Assembly (NCBI RefSeq): GCF_030811555.1
Contig: NZ_JAUSQZ010000001.1
Coordinates: 6,321,241-6,385,240 of the forward strand
Length of the DNA: 64,000 nucleotides
Direction: 5' to 3'
From: Kineosporia succinea
Lineage (GTDB): Bacteria; Actinomycetota; Actinomycetes; Actinomycetales; Kineosporiaceae
Of the stretch, positions 43,000-50,053 are shown one piece after another; the stretch's first letter is position 1; the number at the start of each line of letters is the position of its first letter. The notes beneath the pieces are model-generated. The model saw only the letters and a list, made by a program, of their open reading frames with translations. It did not search any database and was not told where the DNA came from. A program made the position numbers and the translations under genes.

Positions 43000-43392
43000 T
43001 CAACTCACCTGACTGCGCAGAGCGCCCGGCATCTGCACGCTGATGACACCGCCGTATGCACACATGCAGGTGCTTCCGGCTGCCAGCAGAGGGATTCCGC
43101 CGGCCGTGCTGCGGGTGGCGGGGCTGATCCACGGACCCGCCGGAACGGGCCAGCACGGCATCGGGGTGAGAACCCCCAGGGCGGCGGCGGTCGCTGCGGC
43201 AACCGCGGGGTTGGCGGGGCTGCGGCAGAGCCCGAACGGGGTGATGTTCAGTCCGGGTACGTTGTCGGTGATCCTTGCGGCGGGCCGCTTCTCGATCATC
43301 ACCCGGGCCACCGGCAGCACGGTCAGGGGGGTCGGGACCAGGCCCATCGAGCACTGCAGCAGTGCGCCCGAAACCACGGGCAGCGGGCTCAT
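43000..43392 (-). CDS. DUF4280/PAAR-like spike tip protein
   Basis: The 130-aa protein starts PVVSGALLQCSMGLVPTPLTVLP and has regularly spaced Cys residues, with FGLCRSPANP in the middle and AGSTCMCAYGGVISVQMPG near the end. This is the DUF4280 pattern of PAAR-like proteins that cap the VgrG spike. Its ATG overlaps the stop of the lipoprotein gene upstream. It should be the eCIS tip. Confidence 0.82.
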   Translation of the reverse strand: MSPLPVVSGALLQCSMGLVPTPLTVLPVARVMIEKRPAARITDNVPGLNITPFGLCRSPANPAVAAATAAALGVLTPMPCWPVPAGPWISPATRSTAGGIPLLAAGSTCMCAYGGVISVQMPGALRSQVS

Positions 43393-43925
43393 GACCTGAG
43401 GGCCCGCACCGAGTGCTCCACCAGGCCGTCGGTCGTCCGGACGATGCAGACGACGTCGCGGCTGGCCTCGGGGGCGTCACCGACCAGGGAGTTCAGCGGG
43501 CCCAGGTGAAGCGAGTCCGCTCCGACCGCGTTCCAGGACTCGACGGAGGGGTAGAGGTAGGTGAGGAACTGGTTCGAGGTGTGCGCCGCCCCGTCGAGGT
43601 ACGGCCGGTAGGCGCCCGCGCACTCCTCACGGGCGAAGTCCATGAGGACGTCGCGGCCCGGGTACTCCTGGTCGGAGCCGGTGGTGGCTTCGGCCTGCTT
43701 CTGGGTGCGGTAGGGAATGCGCCCGAAGACCTCGAGATCGTGCTTGCTGGTGCAGGGCACCACGCGGACCCTGGTGATCTCGCCCGGCTGGTCGGCCGGG
43801 TTGACGGCGCAGTCGCTGGGCTGCAGCTCCGAGGCCCACTCCTCGTCGCCGCCGGAGGAACAGGCCGAAAGGGACAGGAAGACGGCGGTATTGGCGATGA
43901 GCGCAGCCGCCGCAGAGCGTTTCAA
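43389..43925 (-). CDS. Putative lipoprotein (septum-formation-like family)
   Basis: The 178-aa product begins LKRSAAAALIANTAVFLSLSAC, a type II signal peptide with lipobox LSAC. The mature protein contains VRVVPCTSKHDLEVFGRI, which matches the V.C...H..EV.. motif of actinobacterial septum-formation-type domains. The TTG at 43925 has GGGGGTG upstream and fits the signal peptide; the frame is open further upstream. Coupling to the PAAR-like gene by an ATGA overlap places it in the eCIS unit, although such lipoproteins also occur alone. Confidence 0.7.
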   Translation of the reverse strand: MKRSAAAALIANTAVFLSLSACSSGGDEEWASELQPSDCAVNPADQPGEITRVRVVPCTSKHDLEVFGRIPYRTQKQAEATTGSDQEYPGRDVLMDFAREECAGAYRPYLDGAAHTSNQFLTYLYPSVESWNAVGADSLHLGPLNSLVGDAPEASRDVVCIVRTTDGLVEHSVRALRS

Positions 43926-44168
43926 GAACCGTTCACCCCCGTGTGCGGAACGCTGCGGGCCGTCCACCCGCGGATCTCGACCGTAGCAGCGCGCCGGTCC
44001 GTATCTGACTCTCACACGCCGGGTTTCGGTCGTGGCTGACGCCGGGCGAGCCGTCAGACGACGGTCCGCCGTCCAGAAGCTCACTCCAGTCCGCTTGAAC
44101 GATCGAGAGCCGCGGGGGTCGTGTCGACAGCAACCGTGCTTCGGCACGGGTGAAGCCGCACGACCGGA

Positions 44169-44238
44169 AGGCCTCTCTGCAAGCGCCTCCCTGCAAGCGC
44201 CTCTCTGCGAGTGCCTCCCTGCGAGTGCCTCCCTGCAA
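44169..44238. repeat. 14-nt tandem repeat, 5 copies
   Basis: Five consecutive 14-base units follow the consensus GYGCCTCYCTGCRA with one or two differences each. No spacers are present, so it is not a CRISPR array. Confidence 0.75.
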
Positions 44239-44366
44239 GTGCCGTGGCGGAGATTTCGTGGGGGACTCCGGTGGGGCAGCGTTGAGGGGGTCCCGGTCGG
44301 AGCGGATCGCCTGCGGGGACGTGGCGCGGACCGTCGAAGGGATCACCCGGTCGAAGGGATCATCCC

Positions 44367-44604
44367 GTGGGCGTGGGCGTGGGCGTGGGCGTGGGCGTGG
44401 GCGTGGGCGTGGGCGTGGGCGTGGGCGTGGGCGTGGGCGTGGGCGTGGGCGTGGGCGTGGGCGTGGGCGTGGGCGTGGGCGTGGGCGTGGGCGTGGGTGT
44501 GGCGTGGCGTGGCGTGGCGTGGGTGTGGGCTGCGTGGGGTGTGGGCTGTGTGGGTGTGGGTGTGGGTGTGGGTGTGGCCGTGGCCGTGGGTGTGGGTATG
44601 GGCG
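44367..44604. repeat. (GTGGGC)n microsatellite with degenerate tail
   Basis: Twenty-one perfect GTGGGC units run from 44367 to 44492. They degrade into GTGGC pentamers and GGGTGT hexamers up to about 44604. All G is on the plus strand, giving strong strand skew and potential to form G-quadruplexes. Copy number is likely variable between isolates. Confidence 0.9.
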
Positions 44605-44640
44605 CGGGGCGTGGGCTGCGTCGGAGCCGGGCGCGGGCGA

Positions 44641-44680
44641 CCGTGCTGCTTTCGATTATCGATAATCGAAAGCAGCACGG
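44641..44680. repeat. 40-bp perfect palindrome
   Basis: The two 20-base halves are exact reverse complements with no loop; the centre is TTCGATTATCGATAATCGAA. It lies in a divergent spacer, ~95 bases before the 50-codon gene, so it is not placed like a terminator for either neighbour. A large operator or a cruciform-forming site is possible. Confidence 0.8.
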
Positions 44681-44775
44681 TTCCGCTTCCGGGCACCCAG
44701 GACCGCTACCTCCGTAGGCCCTCCCCGAGCGGACGTCGGCCGTAGTACCGTCAACGCCCGACGAAAGGACCACCC

Positions 44776-44928
44776 GTGCCCGCCCACGTCGCCGTGCTCC
44801 GCGCGGCTGCCGTCCTGGTCCTGCTCGGCCTGGCGATGCTTCCCCTGACCGGCCCCGGCTACCTGGTCATCGCGACAGGAGCGACGCTCGCAGTCGCCGG
44901 TCCCGTGCTCAGAACCGCGCGCCGGTGA
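44776..44928 (+). CDS. Small 50-aa membrane protein
   Basis: A GTG with GAAAGGA upstream starts a 50-codon frame that encodes two hydrophobic segments ([19 protein letters not shown] and [14 protein letters not shown]) and a basic tail RTARR. Its stop overlaps the GTG of the M28 peptidase gene, so the two are coupled. I do not recognise the family. Confidence 0.65.
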   Translation: MPAHVAVLRAAAVLVLLGLAMLPLTGPGYLVIATGATLAVAGPVLRTARR

Positions 44929-45899
44929 CCGAGGCAGCAGCCGAGCGGATCGAACACCACGTCCGCACCCTGGCCGAGACCCCTCGAGGCCGTCGCCATC
45001 ACCCGGAGGGCCTTCGGCGGGCGATGGCCTACATCACCGCCGAACTCGAGACCTACGGCTGGACGACCAGGCAGGCGCCCTTCGTCATGCGCTGGGCCAT
45101 CGGCGTCACCGAGAAGGGCGGCGTAGCTCCTCTCTGGAAGCGTGTGCGGCTCTACCCCCGGCTGGAGGGAGTCAACCTGCTGGCCCACCTGCCCGGCCAG
45201 AAGACCGACAGCCGTGCGGTCCTCCTCATCGCCCACGTCGACACCGTCGAGGACAGCCCCGGCGCCGACGACAACGCCTCCGGCGTGGCCGCGGTGCTGG
45301 AGTGCGCGCGGCTGCTGGCCGAGTTGCCCGACCCGCCGAGCGTGCGCCTGGCCTTCGTCGACCTCGAAGAGCTCGGCAAGATCGGTTCGCGGGCCCTGGC
45401 CCGTCACCGCAGCGTCCGGCGCAACACCGAGCACGTCATCTGCCTGGAGTCCGTCGGCACCTTCACCGGCGAACCGGACACCCAGCGCGTCGGTGCCCTG
45501 CGCTGGGTGTTCCCGCAGGCCGCCGCCGAGATCGCCGCCAACGACGGCCGGGGCGACTTCGTCCTGGCCATCTGCCGTCGCTCGTCCCGGCGGGTGGCCG
45601 CGACGATCCGCGAGAGCGCCGACGGCGTGAACGTTCTCATCGGTCTGGATCCCCGACCGGACGGCTGGGCGGGCCGGCTGATCACGCAGATCGCCCGTCC
45701 CCTGCGTAATCTCGACCGCTCCGACCACGCCCCGTTCTGGGACCGCGGTGTGCCCTCGCTCATGCTGACGTGCACCGCGTCGTTCCGGAACCACCGCTAC
45801 CACCTGCCGGGCGACACCGCGGACGAGGTGGACTTCGCCCGGGTGGCCCGCCTGGCGGAAACCGTGGTGCGAGCCCTGCGGACCAGCCCCGAGGCGTGA
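44925..45899 (+). CDS. M28 family metallopeptidase
   Basis: The 324-aa protein keeps the five co-catalytic zinc ligands of M28 aminopeptidases: His in LLIAHVDTV, Asp in GADDNASG, Glu-Glu in DLEELG, a ligand in ESVG, and His in the late RYHLPGDT segment. SDHAPFWDRGVPSLML is the usual late motif. No signal peptide is seen, so it is likely cytoplasmic or tethered through its small membrane partner. Substrate is unknown. Confidence 0.87.
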   Translation: MTEAAAERIEHHVRTLAETPRGRRHHPEGLRRAMAYITAELETYGWTTRQAPFVMRWAIGVTEKGGVAPLWKRVRLYPRLEGVNLLAHLPGQKTDSRAVLLIAHVDTVEDSPGADDNASGVAAVLECARLLAELPDPPSVRLAFVDLEELGKIGSRALARHRSVRRNTEHVICLESVGTFTGEPDTQRVGALRWVFPQAAAEIAANDGRGDFVLAICRRSSRRVAATIRESADGVNVLIGLDPRPDGWAGRLITQIARPLRNLDRSDHAPFWDRGVPSLMLTCTASFRNHRYHLPGDTADEVDFARVARLAETVVRALRTSPEA

Positions 45900-45957
45900 G
45901 GCCCTCGCCGCGATCATCCCCGGCGCCCGGAACTCGTCGGGTGGCGAGCCCGCGGAT

Positions 45958-46563
45958 CTACTCCGCTATCAGCTTCCCCACCACGGTCGGCGAATCCGGT
46001 TCGCCCGCAACGTAGTCCAGAGTGCCGTCGGCGTTGAGGGACAGGTGCAGGTCGATGTCCTGACAGCCCACGGTCGCCTCCTCCCGGATCACCACGTCGT
46101 CACCACCGCTGATCAGCGTGAGCTTGCCGGTGCAGTCCAGCGGCGGGTAGGAGCTGTCGCCCACCTCCTCGCCCGCCTCGCCGCCCCGAAGACGAACGAT
46201 GGTCAGATACTTCTGCGAGCCCTGCGTGCCGATTCCACGCCACGTGCCGATGTACTCCTCGGGCAACCGGAGCTGAGCTGCAACCGCGTCGGCGGCGCTG
46301 CTGGGCCCGGCGTCTTCCGTGACGCCCGTGGATTTCCCCGGTTCGAGGTTCGCTCCCCGTTCACCGTCCGCCGCCGTTCCTCCGGTGGCACTTGCGGAAG
46401 GAAGAGGCTGGGCCTCGGAAGAAGCCCGGTTGTGGAGGAAGAGCGGCAGACCTATGAGTGCGGTGGCGAGCGTGACGACCGCGGTGGCCAGTTCCAGTCG
46501 CACCTTCCAACCGGATGCACGCCCTGGCTCGCCACCGTCCGGCCCGTAGAACTGCGTTTCCAT
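45958..46563 (-). CDS. Single-pass membrane protein, unknown
   Basis: The 201-aa protein has a short cytoplasmic N-terminus, a membrane helix at ~24-46, a Ser/Ala/Gly-rich linker, and a C-terminal domain of ~100 residues. That domain begins LPEEYIGTWRGIGTQGSQKYLTI and ends DGTLDYV. The layout and YIGTWRG...L.I resemble extracytoplasmic domains of actinobacterial Ser/Thr-kinase-associated proteins, but no kinase is here. ATG 46563 has GGAGG upstream. Confidence 0.65.
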   Translation of the reverse strand: METQFYGPDGGEPGRASGWKVRLELATAVVTLATALIGLPLFLHNRASSEAQPLPSASATGGTAADGERGANLEPGKSTGVTEDAGPSSAADAVAAQLRLPEEYIGTWRGIGTQGSQKYLTIVRLRGGEAGEEVGDSSYPPLDCTGKLTLISGGDDVVIREEATVGCQDIDLHLSLNADGTLDYVAGEPDSPTVVGKLIAE

Positions 46564-46939
46564 CGTTCCTCCGAACGTCCCCCGGCATTGCCGTCAACGC
46601 TACGGGCTGGGCCGTTGGCCGGCTGGGAGACGGCCACACTTTCTGTCGGGTGACCTCAGGAATGGCCACGCCCTCGTTCGACGCCGGGTCGCGCCCGACG
46701 GGCGAACCGGGGAACACGAGCTCACCGTCACCCGCCGCGAGTGCCACCTCCAGCACCTGGGTATCCGACCGGGGGTGGCCCGGTGCATCGTCTCGAAGTA
46801 CTACCCCAGACGTACGACTGGTACGACAGGAGGAACTCCAAGAGCCATCTCCTGGGGGATGTACGGAATCAGGCGCTGGCGACATCGTTGACGGTAAGCA
46901 GGGCGGAGACGACGAAGCCCTGAATATCACTGTCCGCGA
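46564..46939. other. Intergenic, nothing assigned
   Basis: These 376 bases between divergent genes have no frame with coding character and slightly lower GC towards the FAD gene. Presumably they carry the two promoters; no palindrome stands out. Confidence 0.35.
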
Positions 46940-48370
46940 ATGGAAGTCATGTCTGCGTCACTGTCAACGGCTCTGGTCATCGGTGGGGGCATCGGCGGGT
47001 GGGCCAGCGCCGCCGCCCTGGCCCCGCACTGCGACCGGGTGCTCGTGATCGAACGTGACGACCTGTCGCCCCAGCCGGGCCGGCGCCGCGGCGTTCCCCA
47101 GGGTGACCACTTCCACGTGCTCGCGGCGGGCGGGCGCATCGCGCTCGAGGAACTGCTCCCCGGCACCAGCGACGACCTGCGTGCGAAAGGCGTCCCCTGG
47201 ACGGATCCCGCGCAGGACACGGCTTTCGCGTGGGGCTCCGGCTGGCTGCCGCGCGGTCCCTCGACGATGCACACGCTGCAGCCCTCGCGTCATCTGCTCG
47301 AGTGGTACCTGCGCGAGCGCGTCAGCAGCCTGCCCAACGTCGAGATCGTCCCCGGCACCCGCGTCATGGGCCTTCACCTGCAGCGGGGCCGGGTCGCGGG
47401 TGTGGACGCCGTGGTCGAGAACACCGGTGAACCGGTACGTTTCGCGGCGGGCCTGGTGGTCGACAGCAGCGGACGCGCCTCACAGTCACCCTCATGGCTC
47501 ACCCGCGCCCGCTTCGACGCCCCCGGCGAGACCGTCGTCGACGCGCACTGGGGTTTCGCCAGCACCCACGTCACCGTGCCCGACGGCTGGGACCCCGGCT
47601 GCCTCGCCATGGTCATGGCCCCCACCCTCACCGGCGACGGCCCCTCGTCCACCCGCGGCGCGGCCATGTGGCTCCAGGAAGACCACCGCCTCGTCATCGC
47701 CGCCCTGGGCGCGGGCCGCGACCACCCACCCCGCGATCCCGACGGCTTCGCGGGCTTCCTGCACAGCTGCGGCGCCGGCGAGATGGCCCACCTGTACCGC
47801 CGTTTCACCCGCGGGGAGCCGATCGCGACCTGGCGCAACGCCGCCAGCCGGCGCCGCGACTTCGCCTCCCTCGAACGCCGCCCCGAGGGCTTCGTGGTGC
47901 TCGGCGACGCCGTCATGGCCGTCAACCCGCTCTACGGGCAGGGCATGGCGACCGCCGCGATGGGCGCCCGCCTGCTCGGCGAAACCCTGGCCGAACGCGC
48001 GGGCACCCACCTGCTCGGCCTCGCCGCCGACTTCCAGCAGCGCCTGAACCAGCTGCTCCTGCCCGCCTGGCAGTTCGCCACCAGCTCCGACTTCGGCGTT
48101 CCGGGCGTCGAGATCGACGGCCGCCCGCAGGCCCCCAGTGTCTGGGCGGGCCGCACCCTGGCCCTGGCCGCCGAAGACCCGGCGCTGTCGCTCAAACTGA
48201 TCGAGACCCTCCATCTGGTGCGCGGCATGGACTGGCTGAACGACGACCGATTGAGGACGCGCGTGGTCGCCGACTGGGAGCGGCTCGGCTCTCTGAGCCG
48301 CCCCGGGCCGCCTCTGCACTCGCGGCCCCCGGCCACCCGTGATAGCCATCAGAACGTGGTCTTCCCGTAG
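46940..48370 (+). CDS. FAD-dependent oxidoreductase/monooxygenase
   Basis: The 476-aa flavoprotein has an N-terminal Rossmann ALVIGGGIGGWASAAAL (GxGxxG), a mid-sequence motif with VVDSSGRAS, and FVVLGDAVMAVNPLYGQGMATAAMGA. The last is the GD...NP..GQG motif of group A monooxygenases that contacts FAD phosphate and NAD(P)H. Genes of this subgroup occur in secondary metabolism and halogenase-like pathways; substrate is unknown. It is a single gene 123 bases before the MFS gene. Confidence 0.85.
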   Translation: MEVMSASLSTALVIGGGIGGWASAAALAPHCDRVLVIERDDLSPQPGRRRGVPQGDHFHVLAAGGRIALEELLPGTSDDLRAKGVPWTDPAQDTAFAWGSGWLPRGPSTMHTLQPSRHLLEWYLRERVSSLPNVEIVPGTRVMGLHLQRGRVAGVDAVVENTGEPVRFAAGLVVDSSGRASQSPSWLTRARFDAPGETVVDAHWGFASTHVTVPDGWDPGCLAMVMAPTLTGDGPSSTRGAAMWLQEDHRLVIAALGAGRDHPPRDPDGFAGFLHSCGAGEMAHLYRRFTRGEPIATWRNAASRRRDFASLERRPEGFVVLGDAVMAVNPLYGQGMATAAMGARLLGETLAERAGTHLLGLAADFQQRLNQLLLPAWQFATSSDFGVPGVEIDGRPQAPSVWAGRTLALAAEDPALSLKLIETLHLVRGMDWLNDDRLRTRVVADWERLGSLSRPGPPLHSRPPATRDSHQNVVFP

Positions 48371-48493
48371 GGGCAAAGGTCCTGATCGAGTCCCGAACGT
48401 TATTCGGATCCGGGGTCTCACAACAGGGCTTATGCCGCTTACCTGTGCAAGCCTGGTGGGCGTCAGCCCAATGGTGAGCACGAGGTAGCCAGC

Positions 48494-49852
48494 ATGTCTT
48501 CAGTCCTTGACCGCGAACGCACCGTGGCCCCGCCCGGGTACAACCGGTGGCTCGTCCCGCCGGCCGCCCTCGCGGTACACCTCTCGATCGGCGAGGTCTA
48601 CGCCTTCAGCGTCTTCAAAGGCCCACTCGTCACGCACTTCGACTCCAGCCTGACCGCGATCGGCGTCGTCTTCTCGATCGCGATCGTCATGCTCGGCCTG
48701 TCCGCCGCGTTCGGCGGCACCTGGGTCGAGCGCAACGGCCCGCGCAAGGCCATGGTCGTCTCGATGGCCTGCTGGGTCACGGGCTTCCTGGTCAGCTCGC
48801 TCGGCGTGGCCACGAACCAGCTGTGGCTGGTGTACCTCGGCTACGGCGTGATCGGCGGCATCGGCCTGGGCATCGGCTACATCTCGCCGGTCTCCACGCT
48901 GATCAAGTGGTTCCCCGACCGCCCGGGCCTGGCCACCGGCCTGGCCATCATGGGCTTCGGCGGTGGCGCGCTGGTCGCGTCCCCGCTCACGAGCCGTCTG
49001 CTCGCCGCCTACGCGGACAAGCCGGAAGACGCGATCGCCCCGACCATGCTGACGCTGGCGGCGATCTACGTCGTGCTCATGTCGCTCGGTGCCTGGGTGG
49101 TGCGGGTGCCCGCCGCGGACTGGACGCCCCCGGGCTTCAGCTCCGCCTCGGCCGTCACCGCCGCCGCGCGCCGTCCCGGCCTGGGTCACGGTGCCGTCGC
49201 CGACGTGACCGCCAACCAGGCCATCCGCACGCCGCAGTTCTGGCTGCTGTGGACGATCCTGTTCTGCAACGTGACCGCCGGCATCGGCATCCTCGAGCAG
49301 GCGTCCCCGATGATCCAGGACTTCTTCTCCGACGTCGACGCCACCGAGGCCGCGGGCTTCGTGGGCCTGCTGTCGCTGTGCAACATGGCGGGGCGCTTCG
49401 TCTGGTCGACGGCCTCCGACCGCGTCGGCCGCAAGCCGATCTACGCCGTCTACCTGGGCGTCGGCGCGCTGCTGTACCTGTTGCTGGCGCTGTCCGGCAC
49501 CTCCGGCGTGGGCCTGTTCGTGGCCACGGCCTGCGTCATCATCAGCTTCTACGGCGGCGGTTTCGCGACCATCCCGGCCTATCTGAAGGACCTCTTCGGC
49601 GGTGTGCAGGTCGGCGCCATCCACGGCCGTCTGCTGACGGCCTGGTCCGCGGCCGGCATCGTCGGCCCGCTCGTGGTCAACCGGGTCGCCGACCACCAGA
49701 CGGCCGCCGGCAAGTCCGGCTCGGACCTGTACGCCCTGTCGTTCCAGATCATGGTCGGCATCCTGGTGATCGGTTTCGTGGCCAACATCCTGGTGCGCGC
49801 CCTGGGCGCCGAGAAGCCCGCCGCGGAAGCCGTTTCCGAGACCGCGGCCTGA
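48494..49852 (+). CDS. OFA family MFS transporter
   Basis: The 452-aa protein has 12 membrane helices. GEVYAFSVFKGPL in helix 1 and GIGLGIGYISPVSTLIKWFPDRPGLATG in the first half are signatures of the oxalate/formate antiporter (OFA) branch. DRVGRK in the central loop is the MFS A-motif. The gene is followed after 13 bases by a 44-codon partner gene, an arrangement known for this transporter group. Confidence 0.9.
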   Translation: MSSVLDRERTVAPPGYNRWLVPPAALAVHLSIGEVYAFSVFKGPLVTHFDSSLTAIGVVFSIAIVMLGLSAAFGGTWVERNGPRKAMVVSMACWVTGFLVSSLGVATNQLWLVYLGYGVIGGIGLGIGYISPVSTLIKWFPDRPGLATGLAIMGFGGGALVASPLTSRLLAAYADKPEDAIAPTMLTLAAIYVVLMSLGAWVVRVPAADWTPPGFSSASAVTAAARRPGLGHGAVADVTANQAIRTPQFWLLWTILFCNVTAGIGILEQASPMIQDFFSDVDATEAAGFVGLLSLCNMAGRFVWSTASDRVGRKPIYAVYLGVGALLYLLLALSGTSGVGLFVATACVIISFYGGGFATIPAYLKDLFGGVQVGAIHGRLLTAWSAAGIVGPLVVNRVADHQTAAGKSGSDLYALSFQIMVGILVIGFVANILVRALGAEKPAAEAVSETAA

Positions 49853-49865
49853 AAGGACCTGAAAA

Positions 49866-50000
49866 ATGAGTGACGACGTGAAGACCACCGTCCAGGGTCC
49901 GGCCGCGATCGCGGCGATCGCCCTGTGGGTCATCGTCAGCGGTGCCCTGGTGTACGGCATCTACGAGACGATCCAGAAGGTGTCGGCCCTCTTCGGCTGA
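49866..50000 (+). CDS. MFS transporter small subunit, 44 aa
   Basis: The frame encodes a short soluble start (MSDDVKTTVQGPAA), one membrane helix (IAAIALWVIVSGALVYGIYETI) and a short end KVSALFG. Tiny single-helix partners of this form regularly follow OFA-type MFS genes. A perfect terminator follows the stop by six bases. Codon use is like that of real genes here. Confidence 0.8.
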   Translation: MSDDVKTTVQGPAAIAAIALWVIVSGALVYGIYETIQKVSALFG

Positions 50001-50006
50001 TCCCCT

Positions 50007-50046
50007 CACGAAGAAGCCCCCGCACGCGTGCGGGGGCTTCTTCGTG
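50007..50046. terminator. 40-bp palindromic bidirectional terminator
   Basis: Two perfectly complementary 20-base halves (from CACGAAGAAGCCCCC to its complement) end both the MFS operon and the convergent MmpL gene. The arms include AAGAAG/CTTCTT, so each transcript ends with a T-containing run. Confidence 0.85.
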
Positions 50047-50053
50047 TCGGCAC

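Larger units (their letters stand above)
43926..44775. other. Repeat-rich intergenic region
   Basis: No gene is supported in these 850 bases. The long open frames here come only from the hexamer repeat, which reads through in every frame. Three structures stand out and are listed separately: a 14-nt repeat, a GTGGGC microsatellite and a 40-bp palindrome. Confidence 0.6.

Noticed and set aside
25531-43392. Prophage or type VI secretion cluster
   Set aside because: No capsid, terminase, portal, integrase or lysis genes and no TssJ/L/M genes are present; AAA+ ATPase, DUF4157 and DUF4255 indicate an eCIS.
44169-44604. CRISPR-like repeats
   Set aside because: The repeats are directly tandem, short (14 and 6 bases), with no spacers and no cas genes nearby.
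44367-44720. Open frames encoding WAWAWA, GVGVGV or GRGRGR runs
   Set aside because: They are translations of the GTGGGC microsatellite in every frame and lack start signals or homology.
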